A stretch of DNA of 64,000 nucleotides from Thunnus maccoyii (lineage: Eukaryota > Chordata > Actinopteri > Scombriformes > Scombridae), in NCBI RefSeq assembly GCF_910596095.1, contig NC_056540.1, forward strand, positions 13,819,001-13,883,000, given 5' to 3'. The notes under the pieces were generated by a model. That model ran no database searches. It was given only the letters and a program-made list of their open reading frames with translations, and was not told where the DNA came from. This document shows, one piece after another, positions 1 through 12,990 of this stretch (its first letter is position 1; each line of letters opens with the position of its first letter). Both the position numbers and the translations under genes were made by a program.

Positions 1-1371
1 ATGGCGAAGCATTAAATCTCAACGGTGCGAGAATTTTCTGCAGGGTGAGACATATCTGTCTTGCTCACACCTGTGGCATCAAAATGATGCAAGTTTTGGG
101 CCCATTCACTTGAATTTCAATTAGTAAACAAAACTCTTGATGAGTTTGTGTGTAAAACAAATTAATTTCCTAATTTTTATTTATTTTAGTTTAGTTTATT
201 TTTAGAAAAGTAAAGACTTTTAACCCACATGACCTGGTCAAAGTTTGATTGAAATGTGTACTGTCAGGTGTGTAGAGACAATAAGTAACTGCAGCTGGAC
301 ACAGAAAAATACTCATATATTTGAATGGAGAGTGTGAACAAACCATTAGGTGCTTGGGCCCTAATAAAGGAAAAACTGCAGTACAGAGCTACAAATTTTA
401 GTTTTGATTTTATTTTTCTGTAGCACTTTATCACTAAACTGTCACCCTCACTCAATGAGCTCCATTCAACCCCCACAACCATCCCCCCCCTCCTATTCTC
501 TCTCTCTCCTTCTCAGTTGGAGAGGAGAATGTCACTCTTCTTGTGAAATATCCTCATAAATCCCATGACTTTGGCCAAATCCAACATTAAAAATCACATT
601 CTTTTGTAGGAAATTTCGTCGCAAATCCATTGATACAGGTTTCAAAGTGGTCAGACTTATAGTTTAGACATCAGAACCATTTGTTTGACACAAAGTCCAT
701 GCCTGGAGATTGCCTCCCCATTGGTTTACATTGTAAGGTGTGATATGGCACTACAACTTTCAGGGCTTACAAGATCTAAACCGTTCGAGTTATTACAAAC
801 TTTTTAACAATTTTGTTCAGCACAGTGTCATAAGTCATGTATTCAAGTTTGAAGCCAATACCATTAACGCCTTAGGAAGAGATAGTGTTTCTTGGGGGTC
901 CAAAATTGGCGCAAAGTCGTACTTTGATGGGTATATTGCAGACTTCCTGTTGGATTTAGGTCAGGGGTGTCAGTGTATGATTTGTAGGTCTTGATGAGAC
1001 AAATAATTGAGTTTTGGTTCGATCTCTCTATGACATTCCTACGGGCTGTGGCGGCCACATTAGATACATAGGTGGCGCCATAGAGCACATTTTGGCACTT
1101 TGGGGGATAATTTTTACATTTTATCAAATTTTTCACCAGACCTGATGTACGTGCCAAATTTGGTGAGTTTTTGAGCATGTTTAGGGGGTCAAATTAAGGG
1201 TTAATGAAAGAATAAGAAGAAGAAGAAGAAAGAAACAAACACATGAAATACAATAGTGTCTTCACCCCTTCGGGGCTCAGGCCCTAATAAGAAGAAGAAG
1301 AAGAAGAAAAACGAAACAAACACATGAAATACAATAGGGTCTTTGCCCCTTTGGGGCTCAGGCCCTAATAA
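1..1371. repeat. GAA-tailed interspersed repeat, copy 1
   Basis: The core (about 481-1290) is shared with 7921-8784 and 10390-11185. It starts in TTGGAGAGGAGAATGTCACT and ends in GGGGCTCAGGCCCTAATAA after a GAA-rich stretch. The tail is duplicated here: a second GAA run and GGGGCTCAGGCCCTAATAA end at 1371. Bases 1-125 match 8808-8930. The element type is not known to me. A minus-strand frame (864-1178) recurs in copy 2 because the DNA is repeated. Confidence 0.8.
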
Positions 1372-4300
1372 GAGGTCTAAAAGTGATCTATATCTTAGGA
1401 ATGCAGAGAGTGTTTTCTTTTATTGTGTTTTAGTAACAGTTCTGCAAGTCGTCTGCCCTAATATTGAAACATGGATTTCTAAACACTCCTTGTATCTTAT
1501 TTTCCTGAAAATAACAGCAATCCTGTAGAGAACGGGATTATCTTCATCCTGTATGTGAGTCGCGTCTCTATTTCCTCGAGGAGCTGTGATCCAGGTTGGC
1601 TGGGTCTGTAGTCTCCTTTATCTAAAGTTAATCACACAGCGGACTTGTCCCTGACTCATGGCTGGCACCCAAACTGTGGATTTATCACACATACAGTACA
1701 CACACACACACACGCACACACACTGTGTTTTCCAGGGCAGCTCAGTATCACCAACCGCTTACACCCTGCCCTTAACACACTCGTCTTTCCTCCTTTCACC
1801 TTGACTTCACTTTCTTGTGCCGGACCTCTTGTAGCTTAAAAAAAAACTACTAAGCAGATGTTGATATTTCATCCAGCAAAAACAGACTTTGTGGCATTAA
1901 AACAAACGACAGACAGAGCTGTGGAGACTAGAGCAGATTTAATCAGTGTTACTCTTGAGGCTAAACTTTGGTTGAGCTGTGTAAGAAGCTTGTAGGTTAA
2001 AACCACACGAGCAAGTAAGCTCTTGATTGTGGACTGTGATAGACTGCAGGCCGTCTCCATGAGGGTGACTAATTAACAGCGCCCTAATTTGAGAATCAGT
2101 CATTCTTTGGTGCAGAAGCAGGCTGTGATTTAATACCACAATCAAAATCAAAACCAATCACCCAGGCTTTCAGGGTCTGCAGGGTTATTTCTGAGTTTGT
2201 TGCCATGGCAATCAAGTCCATCCCATCGTGGCATTTCCAGAGTGTAGTGAAGGATTAGATGGTGATGTCAGACATCTGTGTCAAATCCTTCTCCAGCTCA
2301 TTTCAGCCGTTTTTCATGTTCTCGGATGACAGATGACAGCCTGATACTTCCAGAAGAAGTGAATGTGCTATGATTAGTTTCAAACTCTTGTTTATATCCC
2401 ACTTCCTTTTCCCGTCTCCTGGCTTCCTTCCCCTCCCGCCTGAGGTAATATGGCCTTTGAGGTAAATACCATTTGTTTTGTGGCTTTCCTATGATGGCTG
2501 AATAATGGTTTGAAGTATGTGGCTAAATGAGAGTCTGAGGCCAAGGATGGGAGTAATCTCGCCTTTCTTTCTAAGCGGTGACACAGACCAATAGAGATTA
2601 ATGAGAGTGCAGGGGTCTTAACGCTTTCACAGCTACAGGAGAAACAGCATCTGCTCGGCTTTGTTTTGTTTACACTTCTAAACTCACCAACAGCCGTTTA
2701 TTGGTCCTACACTGCTGCACTATATTAGCATCAACACTATACAAGTCTTGAACAGAACAAAAAGAACAGAGTACAGAAGGTTTTAGCCAGGATTTTAGAA
2801 ATCTGAGGTACCCAATGACAACCTACAGCCCAAACCCCCTCAGAAGATTTTGATCAGACACCAAAAAGAAAGTCAGTACACTTTATGTACACTTAATATG
2901 TCTAAATGTTGTTTCTTTTCCAAACTACCAAGAATAAGAAAATTGATTGTGGAAATACTGAGCTTTTTTTGTTGGTCCTTTATTGGCTTCAAATTTTATT
3001 GTACTCAAAAGTCCACTGAACTCTGCCTGTAAAATACACACCATGTGTAAATTTCAACTGTTGAATGATACCTAGAAGCCCCAATATGCCAGAAAAATAT
3101 AGAGGACATGATCCCAGTGTCCACAGTGTTAGCAAGACAAAAGGCTACAGCCAAGCAAGTGGCTATCTGAAGCTGTACCTAACAGTTGTTAAAATATTTC
3201 AGTCTGGACCAAAGTGGTGGATTGACAGACTGCCATTACCATCCTTAGAGCCAAGCCGTTATTATGGCTAAAAATCTGTTGTTTGCAAGTCTATATTAAA
3301 TAATCTATATTTTTTTCCACAGGCTCCACATGTTTTTGGATGAACTCTGTATTATTAATTCTCCATGTTCATTATTGCTGTTGATCTGAGGTCATAAATT
3401 CACCTGATAAACTGTGTGTTTTTTTAAACTCACCACTGAAAACACTAGAATATCCATATGATGTATTTTCCCCCTGAATTTCATATTTCCAGGCCTGATA
3501 TGCTTTTAAGTCATCTGAGCAGATATGTTCAGTGCACTGTTTGTAATCACAGAGCAATGGCAGCAGGTCAGCGGACGATACAACATGCCCACCATCTGTG
3601 TGCAACATTTAATCTCTGGAAGGATTAATCTGGTACTCCATGTGTAATATGAGGGGTTTCTTACATGCATAATGCACAAATCTTAGCAAAAATTCAGTAT
3701 GATACCCTTTTAAAAATACATCCTGCAGTCCTGCGTTGGAAGGTGACATTTAAATAATTGTTTCTCCAGAGAAAAGAAGGCTGTTTAATGAGTGTAGCTG
3801 GAAAATAGATGTATTTGGCATTAATATGTGGCTTCTGTTGTGTTTTGCTGTGTCCCCCCATCCTTTAAAGACAACAGATTACTGAAAATAGATTGGATTA
3901 CATTCAATGGATTGTGGCAGACTGAGAGAGAATCTTCCTCACTGTGGGTTTGTGTGCCACATGGTCACCTCCCAGCAATGATGGCTGATTCGCTCTAAAA
4001 TGAAACCGATTTCAATTACAAAAAATTCAGCAGATTCTGTGAATCCTCCAACAATGATTTTTGGTCTATCAGCGACTTAGACGCTCACATTGCACAAGTT
4101 GTGCGAAGGATTTGTTTTAATTAAACCTGAACCCCCTCCATCGCCTTGGAGTCAAATTGAATGCTCAAATTTAATACTGAGATTATTTCCCTTACACAGT
4201 AATAGCTCTGTAATGCATTCAGAGCAGGGTTTCTCCGCAGGCCCTTGTTAAAAGGCATGAAAGAAATTAACAGCCAACTGAGTCTTTATCTCGCTTATAC

Positions 4301-5919
4301 ACTAAAAAGGGTTACACATAAGGAAAAGTCCTCTGAAGCTATTTGTGGATGTTTTATAAAGCAACGACACCTCAAGGTATGGTTGGGGCATGCAATTCTA
4401 ATTGCACAGCACTGGGAAAATGTTGGAAGGAATTAACACAATGTTCCCCTACTGATTATCTAATAGGCCAACACATTAGCTGAGTACAGCACATTTTGAC
4501 TGTACAAAATTTGGCTCAACAGAAGTGTGAAATCTTCCGTCTTCACTCCTGTATAATATCGTACTGACAAAATCCATTATAAAATTCAAATTATAAAAGG
4601 TTCATGCCATAATTTCAGGTTATAAAAGAAGGTTAGTAAGTCCTTGTCCATTCTCCCATAACTTTATAACTGTTTACCTGTCTTGCTATATTCATTGTCT
4701 GATATCACAGCTAACAGACAATCAGTGATTATTTTCCAGATTTATGATACAGTGTCCCACAGTATTTTATCCCTTGCAATATACTCTGTACTCTTCCTTT
4801 GATTTATAGAAGCCGCTGCCCTGCTCAGCTGCACACACCACTGTATGCTCCTTATGCTGTGGTGAAATAGCGCTGATCAGTAGCCCAGGGAGGTGATTTA
4901 TGAGCAATGGGATTTCCGGTCAGAACAGCTTACTTGAGCCTGTATATTCTCCAGAGCAGTCCTTGAGAAAGAGATAAGGTAATGAGGGAGAAAATGACAA
5001 GTAGAAGACACTTTGGCTGTAAATCAGCCTTCTTACAGCTGCCGAGAGAAAGCGTATACAAAAAAAAAACAAAAACCAGTAAGTACACCTGCACAAATGC
5101 TGCTGGAGCTTCAAGTTCACTTGACTGACCTCATAACAAGACAGGAGACTGGTTTTTCTATTGTACCCTCATTTTCTTCCCTTTCTTCACCCACTTTTGG
5201 ACTCCCACAGGGAGCCAAGGAGAGCATGGGTATGGAGGTATACCTAGCTCGCTCTCCTCCACTCCTCACTCACAACCCCTGGATGGATTTTGCCTCATTA
5301 GGAGCTTTGCACCTGGATTCAGAACCTTGTTTTGCAGTACAGGAGGCTGAATGGATCCCAGAGGGGTTTTGAAGAATATCCAAGAATGTGTAGAGTTGCA
5401 CATGATAACTAACTGTAATGCTGACAGTAGTTGTCTGAGCGCTCTGAGGAGGTGAATGATTGTATGTCCGTTGCTGTACCTCAGTGCTGGCGCCAGTGCA
5501 GCCAGCTGAGGGAGGAGATAGGGCGCCAACAAAGTGCAAAAGTAGACTCACAGTGGATTCAATGCCTGCTGAAGTCAGCACTATTGACTGACACCTGTCA
5601 CTGCAGTATGTGTGTTGGGGGGGTCTGTAATAGGCTACTTGCAGGGACAGATTTCAGACTAAAGACCAGTTGACTGGGGACAGCTTGTCCAACTGGGGAC
5701 AAAAGCTGTGTCCACAATTGGTAAAACACTGATTTGTGGGTCAGTGGTTAAGGTTCAAGTAAGGGTTGGGTTAAGGCAAGTAGTGGTTATGGTTAGGGTT
5801 AGGTTAGAAGAGATGGCTCTTAAATTGCCACAATTGTGGGTCCGGTGCGTGAATGTAAGTCTATGTAATGTCCCCAAAAGTGACCTAGGACAAGAGAACA
5901 CACATCAGAGTTTATTCAC

Positions 5920-5962
<43 letters not shown>

Positions 5963-6359
5963 GATGAGAACAGGTCTTCTGACTACCCAGGACTCCCTAC
6001 TGAGGGAAGCCCCATAAAGATTTGGCCTTCAAGTTGGTATTAATAAATCAATACACTCAGTTGCCAGCCCTGCAATAAATCCTACCTCTTTGAATAATAT
6101 TTTGTTCCACTCTGAGTTGTTTCTAATATTTTTCTGATATAAATGAGTTGGACAAAATATTACTATAATGAAATACAACATATAGAATAGATGATTGATC
6201 TACTGGATGTATAAACTCGACACTGAATGTAAATTACCATTTTTTTAAACTTATTTTTGTTATAGCGTACAGAATTGCAAACAAGCAAAGATTTTCTCAA
6301 AAGTATGATATCACAAATGTTGTAATGTGTCTTAAATAATCTTGGACTACCAGAAATCA
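1372..6359. other. non-coding flank
   Basis: No gene recognised. A CA-rich run is near 1697-1723 and a pure GT microsatellite lies at 5922-5959. Frames of up to 119 codons (5013-5372) show no domain and no conserved neighbours. Confidence 0.6.
5922..5959. repeat. GT microsatellite
   Basis: Nineteen GT units. Confidence 0.97.
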
Positions 6360-6776
6360 AAGAGTCGGTTCACCCAAATTGCAAAAGGAAAATATTTCTG
6401 AGATTTCCGCCATTGAGGTGGATGACATTTTGTCACAGCATCATTTAAAATCAATTTCTCATGTCTCTCTTTTCAGAAGCAGTGTCCCCATTAACCTGAA
6501 TAGGCCACAGATCTCACTGTCAACCGTTTCATGGCGGCTATTTCTTCAGTAGAAGGAAAATTGTTCACAGTGAGGTCTGTGGATCACTCAGAATAACTGA
6601 GACATAACTGACAGTGACTTCAAAAAGAGACGTGACTGTTTCATTTTTAAATGTAATTTTTCAATGCTGTGAACACTAAATGAGGCTCCATTCATCTCCA
6701 TCTCATTGTGTTCACGGCTGCCGAAATCTCAGTGGCAGATATCTCCAAAACTGGGACAAATCAAAACAAAATTAAA
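6360..6776. repeat. probable interspersed-repeat fragment
   Basis: GTCGGTTCACCCAAATTGCA and CATGGCGGCTATTTCTTCAG through GCCGAAATCTCAGTGGCAG have the look of a widespread fish repeat, directly joined to the head of GAA-repeat copy 2. There is no second copy in the window to confirm it. Confidence 0.35.
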
Positions 6777-7150
6777 GCTACAAGCAGGGTTGAACGGGCC
6801 TTCGCGCCCTTGCGCACGTCGGGCCACGGCGCAGTCGAAGGGCTTCTATCACGGGCATGTAGATGTCTTCAGACCCGGGCTGTTTTCAGACAGTGCAAGA
6901 AGGAGATAACCATCACTTCCTTTGTCTACTGTTTTGGCCGCTGCTGCAATTTTGTAGGGGGCGTTATTCAGCCAGTTTGCGTCACTCAAGGAATATTGTC
7001 ATGTGGACGTATTCAGGCCGGAACTCTTATCAAACATGTAAAGTTTGGGGCAGACTGGAGCATTTGCACTAAAGTTATAGCAATTTCCTCTGTCATGGCA
7101 AAACATCAAAACTCAACGCCACACCATGGCCACAAGCTTCAACGATAGCT
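6777..7150. repeat. head of the GAA-tailed repeat, copy 2
   Basis: AAAGCTACAAGCAGGGTTGA, then GGGCCACGGCGCAGTCGAAG and ATGTAGATGTCTTCAGACCC. The corresponding segment of copy 3 is at 10318-10380. It is separated from its core by a foreign segment (7159-7292) and single-copy-like DNA. Confidence 0.65.
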
Positions 7151-7158
7151 AAATTATA

Positions 7159-7292
7159 GCATATTAGGCACATTACCACCACCCTCCACTTCGGACTGTA
7201 GACCAAATATTAAATCCTACACATCAATCCTGTCTGTCTAATAAACTCAAAAAAACCCCAAAACTGCTACTCCACCCACTTGGCAGGTTCAT
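7159..7292 (+). repeat. fragment of the fold-back element arm
   Basis: GCATATTAGGCACATTACCA through GGCAGGTTCATT matches the right arm of the fold-back element (about 9693-9826) in the same orientation. Confidence 0.75.
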
Positions 7293-7920
7293 TTGTAGCC
7301 AGGTGGGAAAACGTGACCACCAGATGGCACTGTCTAAACTTGGAAAACTCCTGTGAGGGAAAAGGATGTTGGGAAACAGTTTAGAGAGAGAACCGGAGGA
7401 GAAAAGCCATCTTGTTTACCACGATGTGAGCATGCAATATTTTCAGGTTATTATGGACTGTTTCTGAAGGTAAATATCATGTAAAATGTGACTGTTGATA
7501 CGAAATATCAAATGATACACATTTAAGAGTAATGGATACCTACAAATTGTAAGATGTTGTATGCTGATGTTTCTGTATTTGTTGGATGTGGACAGACATG
7601 CCGACAGTGTATAGAGCATAGTCGTGTGGGGAACTCGAGGTAATTGTGTCCCGCCATCACTTTTGTTTGTGCTCCTGGACAGATGCACAAGTCAGTATGT
7701 ATTTTAGTTTACACATTCATTGTAGAATTTCAACAACTGTAAATGTATGACTGTTAATTGTAAATTTGTGGGCTCTGTGTGTTATACATATAAGACTCAT
7801 AATTATTGTAAAATAAATGATAATAACACCAAACTTCATACAAAGTTTGTATATGATGTACTGTATGTATATAGACCTTTCTGCTGTATCCTTCAAAAAT
7901 GAGCTGCATTTAACTGTGAC

Positions 7921-8784
7921 ACCCATCCCCCCATTTTCTTCCTTCCTTCTCCCTCTCAGCTGGAGAGCAGGATTTCAGAGCACTCTTCTTGTGAAATATC
8001 CTCAAAAATCCCATGACTATGGCCAAATCTTACATTAAAAATCATATTACAGTAGGAATTTTCGTCGCAAATCCATTGATACAGGTTTGGAAGTGGTCTG
8101 ACTTATAGTTTAGACGTCAGACGCCTCAGTTTGGCACAAAGTCCATGCCCAGAGATTGCCTCCCCATTTGTTTACTTTGTAAAGTGCGATGTGGCACTCC
8201 AACTTTCAGGGCTTGTAATATCTAAACCATTCGAGTTATTACAAAGTTTTTCATAACATAACAGTGTGTTAAGTCATGTATTAAAGTTTGAAGCCAATAC
8301 CGTTAACGTCCTAGGAGGCGATAGCGTTTGATCGGGGTCCAAATTGGCTCAAAGTCATACTTTCATGGGCATATTGCGGACTTCCTGTTGGATTGGATTG
8401 GATTTAGGTCAGGGGTGTCAGTGTATGATTTGTAGGTCTTGATGAGACGAATAATTGAGTTTTGGTTCGATCTCTCTACGACATTCCTACGGGCTGTGGC
8501 GGCCATATTAGAGATATAGGTGGTGCTATAGAGCACATTTTGGCACTTTGGAGGATAGTTTTTACATTTTAGCAAATTTTTCACCAGACCTGATGTGCGT
8601 GCCAAATTTGGTGAGTTTTTGAGCATGTTTAGGGGGTCAAATCAAGGGTTGAAGTGGTGTAATAATAAAGAAAGAAGAAGAAGAAGAAGAAGAAGAAGAA
8701 GAAGAAGAAGAAGAAGAAGAAGAAGGAAACAAACACTCGAAATACAGTAGGGTCTTCGCACCTTTGGGGCTCAGGCCCTAATAA
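7921..8784. repeat. GAA-tailed interspersed repeat, copy 2 core
   Basis: It aligns with 510-1290 along almost its whole length. It holds the longest GAA run (about 8674-8724) and ends in GGGGCTCAGGCCCTAATAA. A further partial copy (8785-8930, like the first 125 bases of the window) follows without a gap. Confidence 0.85.
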
Positions 8785-8982
8785 AGTTCTAGCAACTTCC
8801 TCTGTCATGGCGAAACATTAAATCTCAACAGTGTGAGGATGAGAATTTCTGGCAGGGTGAGACATGGCTGCCTTGCTCACACCTGTGTCATCAAAATCAT
8901 GCAAGTTTTGCGCCCATTCACTTAAATTGCACGACATTGGATTTTTGTCGATATCCGATATGCTGATATTTCCAACTCATTG

Positions 8983-9962
8983 TGGCCGATTGCCGATGCC
9001 AATACTGATATATGCACATATTTTTACCAGCTGGCTGAGGAGGCTATTATGCATGCAATCATAGATTATACTATGATCAAGAAAGACAGTATATGAAGGA
9101 AGAACTTAGGAAGACTGGAGTTCAGTAGCTCAGCATTAAAACTTTAATGAACCTGCCAAGTGAGTGGAGCAGTAGAGTTTTCTTTGAGTTTATGAGACAG
9201 GCAGGATAAATGTATAGGATTTATTCTCTGGTCCACACTTCGGAGCAGAAGGTGACAGTAATGCACCTAATACGCTGGTTGCCAACCACCGGCATAAACC
9301 AAAAAGAAGAAGTTATTTTTCCCTAAACAGAGTGGTACATCCAGGACTAACCTCAGCTGGGAGGCTAGCGGAGCATTGGCATGACCGGAAAGAAGCACGA
9401 CCAGTTAGCTTCTGATAGCCTCTCAGCTAGACCCAGCTCTCTGTTTGGATCCAACCAGACCACCGAGCCCCGGTTTGTTATTCAGGTTAAATTGGGAAGA
9501 AGCAGCGAGTCTGTCGGCCAGCTGAGTGAAGTGAAACCTGCGGAACAAACACCAGGACCAACAGAGTGAAATAGTCCGTAGAGGAGGTGCTGTGTTAGAT
9601 AGGAAATCCCTCGGCTGACAGGATGTACCACTCTGTTTGGAAAAATATTTTACTCTCCTCTTTTTGGTTTATAACAGCAGTTGGCAACCAGCGTATTAGG
9701 TGCATTACTGCCACCCTCCGCTTCAGACCGTGAACCAATGATTAAATCCTACACATTATTCCTGTCTGTCTAATAAACTACAAAACAAAACTGCTGCTCC
9801 ACTCTCTTGGCAGGTCCATTAAAGTTTTAATGCTGTGCTCCGGAACTCCAGTCTTCCCTCATATAGGCTACAGTCTTTCTTGATCATTAGTACAATATAT
9901 GATAGCATGTGTAATAGCCAAGTGGGAAAAAATATATGCATATATGAACATTGGCAATTGGC
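8983..9962. mobile_element. fold-back element with ~350-bp inverted arms
   Basis: The left arm (8983-9342) and right arm (9621-9962) are inverted copies with roughly 80-90% identity by eye; matching blocks include TTAATGAACCTGCCAAG / CTTGGCAGGTCCATTAA and GCACCTAATACGCTGGTTGC / GCAACCAGCGTATTAGGTGC. The 278-bp loop holds a 62-codon frame (9381-9569) without a known domain. The flanks are other fish repeats (GATATCCGATATGCTGATAT left; AATCGTGATTATGATTTTTG right). Confidence 0.8.
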
Positions 9963-10264
9963 AAAAATGACAGTCAAAAAGTAATTGTGTTAAATAATCG
10001 TGATCTCAATATTGAACAAGATAATCGTGATTATGATTTTTGCCATAATCGAGCACCCCTAAAAACAACATAAATTGTGATTTACACACACACACGCACA
10101 CAAACACACAAAGAGTTACAATATGTATGCGATAAATTGTAAATATGTATGTAATGAATTGTTTTCTTTAAGAAACTGTTACTTGAACATTTTTCAGTGT
10201 GCTCCTAAAGTTATATGTGTGCTCCTAATTTTTTTCATTTAGGAGCACATGTACTCCTTGAAAA

Positions 10265-11091
10265 AAAAGTAAGGATTGAACACTGCTGTCGGATGTGTAG
10301 AAACACTAAGTAACTGGAGTGTGGCGCAGTCCAAGGGCTTTTGTCACAGGGATGTAGATGTTTTCAGACCTGGGCTGACAGGTCTTACTCTACCCATCCC
10401 CCCCTCCCATTCTCTCTCTCTCCCTCTCAGTTGGAGAGGAGAATGTCACTCCTCTTGTGAAATATCCTCATAAATCCCATGACTTGGCCAAATCCTACAT
10501 TAAAAATCACATTTTTTTGTAGGAAATTTCGTCGTTAATCCATTGACACAGGTTTCAAAGTGGTCAGACTTATAGTTTAGACATCAGAACCTTTTGTTTG
10601 ACACAAAGTCCATGCCAAAAGATTCCCTCCCCATTGGTTTACATTGTAAAGAGCGATGTGGCACAACAACTTTCGGGGCTTACAAAATCTAAACCGTTCA
10701 AGTTATTACAAAGTTTTTAATAACCTTTGTTCAGCACAGTGTGATAAGTCATGTATCAAAGTTTGAAGCCGATACCATCAACGCCCTAGGAGGAGATAGC
10801 GTTTGATTGGGGTCCAAAATTGGCACAGAGTCATACTTTCATGGGTGTATTGTGGACTTCCTGTTGGATTTAGGTCAGGGGTGTCAGCATATGATTTGTA
10901 GGTCTTGTTGAGATGAATAATTGAGTTTTGGTTCAATCTTTCTACGGGCCGCACATTTTAGCACTTTGGGGGATAATTTTTACATTTTATCAAATTTTTC
11001 ATCAGACCTGATGTGCGTGATTTTTTCAAATTTGGTGAGTTTTTGAACATGTTTAGGGGGTCAAATTTAGGTCTGAAGTGGCTAGATAATA

Positions 11092-11135
<44 letters not shown>

Positions 11136-11185
11136 AACAGAACAGATACAAGAGGGTCTACGCCCCTGTGGGGCTCAAGCCCTAA
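10265..11185. repeat. GAA-tailed interspersed repeat, copy 3
   Basis: Same core with a deletion around 10945 and an AAAG microsatellite (11090-11137) in place of the GAA run. It ends GGGGCTCAAGCCCTAA. A short hairpin of the AGGAGCAC type lies just outside at 10200-10250. Confidence 0.85.
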
Positions 11186-11284
11186 CTATGTGCATAGCTA
11201 GAGACCCCCAGACATAAGTGAGAATCTATGTTTTTATGGAATCTGGATGATTCCTGTAAATAGTTTAAAGAAGAGTTTGAAGTA

Positions 11285-11304
11285 GATGGCTGTATTTATA
11301 TAGC
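11285..11304 (-). mobile_element. tail of the split SINE
   Basis: GGCTGTATTTATATAGC in plus sense directly precedes the LTR. Joined to ATAGTACTTTTGTCC past the other LTR, it gives a normal end for this SINE type. Confidence 0.65.
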
Positions 11305-11754
11305 TGTCACTGTTCAAAGACAAAAGGAACCCAAGAGCACAACTCAGGAGGCAGATATAAAAAGTAAAGCATCTCTACTTAGAAAAATACAAGGATACAA
11401 AAATCCAGGTAGTAAAACAAACTACAAGGGGGTCAGGCTGAGGCAGAATCTGAAATACACAGGCAGAGTCAAAACTAGATCAGGATCAAATAACAGACAG
11501 GCATTATCAGAGCGCTGGAAAATAAAGACACATAGCACAAAGACAACCTGGCAGAGGGTGTGGAAATGGACCGGTAAATATACTAGGGAGCTAATGAGGG
11601 AATGGGGAACAGGTGAGTGGGGAGGATGAGCAGGTGAGGTGATTCTACTGGTGGGAAGGGCAGGTGGGAGTGGCAGGGTCTGAAATGACAGCAGAATTAG
11701 AACATGAACAACCAAACTGAATAAATGAGCAGTCTGAATTTCAAAACTATGACA
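11305..11754 (-). repeat. gypsy 3' LTR (minus-strand orientation)
   Basis: Partner of 14242-14696. A stretch like CATCTCTACTT near 11370 is absent from the other LTR, and many single-base differences exist, so the insertion is not recent. Confidence 0.92.
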
Positions 11755-11760
11755 GACCCC

Positions 11761-12210
11761 TCAAGGAATGGCTCCTGACATCCCACCACACTGGTCAGGA
11801 TGGGACTGAAGGAATGCAGAGATGAGCTCTGGGTCCAGGATGCTGTGAGCAGGGACACAAGATTGCTCTTCAGGACTGTAGCCTTCCCTGTCCACCAAGT
11901 ACTTGACAGTATGTGCCAGCTCTCCATCAATGAGCCAGGTGGGAGGTGGGGGTCTGGAGGCGGGCTGCAGAGGGCTTTCTGTGACTGGTTTAATGCGGGA
12001 GACATGGAGGGAGGGATGGATCCTCAAGGAGTGTGGAAAGCACAGGCACACCGCTGCAGGATTAATGACTTTGGAGATGGGAATGGGGCAATGAATCGGG
12101 ACTCCAATCCCAAAGGCATGTCCCGAGTGGAAAGCCAAACCTGCTGACCAGGTGATATCTCTCAGAGGAGAAGAGTGGAGTGGGCCCTGAGCCAAGTGCA
12201 GTGGCAGCAT
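11761..12210 (-). pseudogene. gypsy chromodomain region (C-terminal end of pol)
   Basis: HPSLHVSRIKPV, PPPPTWLIDGELAHTVKYLV and DREGYSPEE match the end of a chromovirus integrase and its chromodomain. In related proteins the segment reads VDWEGYGPEE, so the aromatic W is lost here. The frame ends LQSHPDQCGG, next to the polypurine tract. Confidence 0.85.
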
Positions 12211-12344
12211 CTGATTAAAGCCTGGACGGAGGGGACACTGGTGCTCTCACTGGTCAGTGAGAGTAAGAGGCCAACAGCTGCTTGGCCAAGCAGGAAGGCT
12301 GTTGGACTGCAGATGGAACCCAGAGGACATGCTGGCCGAAGCCC

Positions 12345-12990
12345 TCAACAATCTGCAAAATGCCTTCCAGAAACAGAAGGTGAACTGGGGCACCCGATCA
12401 GAGACAATGTCTCTGGGGAGGCCATGCAGGTGGAAAACATGGTGTGACAACAGTTCATCTGTCTCTTTGGCAGTGGGGAGCTCTGGCAGAAGAATGAAGT
12501 GTGCAGACTTGGTAAAGCCACATTTGACAGAATGACTGTTAGCTTCAGAGTGGGGCAGATGAAATCCAGGGATATATGGGACCAGAGTTGATGAGGTACT
12601 GGCAGGGGTTGGAGGTGACCCACAGGGCTTTGATGGGAAGACTTGTGTTGGGAGCAAATGGAACAAGCAGCCACAAACTCTTGTGTGTCCTCCTCCATGG
12701 AGGTCCACCAGAACCACTGACGGAGGAGGTCCAGGGTGTGCTGCACCTCAAGGTGACAGGCCAGATGAGAGAAGTGCCCCCACTGAAGGACCTGGGAGCG
12801 GAGATGAGCTGGGATATATAGGCAGCTATCTGGATAGTTACTGGGTGCAGAAACATCAGAATGAGACTGTTTGACCTTAACTTCAATGTCCCAGATCAGA
12901 GCTCCAATCACACAGGAAGGGGGAAGGGTCTCCTCAGTCTCCGCAGGGTTCTCCTCCTTCTGAAACTGGCGAGAGAGGGCGTCAGGTATG
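12345..12990 (-). pseudogene. gypsy integrase remnant
   Basis: The frame 12345-13094 holds PDALSR, then the HHCC zinc-binding domain (H110, H114, C144, C147 of this frame, in HLACHLEVQHTLDLLRQWFW and ACSICSQHK), then LWSHISLDFI, the first catalytic block. A frameshift follows. Confidence 0.88.

Noticed and set aside
864..1178. Minus-strand frame also present at 8363-8626, at first sight a conserved protein
   Set aside because: The whole DNA segment is a repeat; conservation is not limited to the frame and no known domain is present. Kept as a question in the findings.
5013..5372. 119-codon plus-strand frame
   Set aside because: No domain; a minus-strand frame of similar size overlaps it at 5266-5581, and no splice or promoter context is seen.
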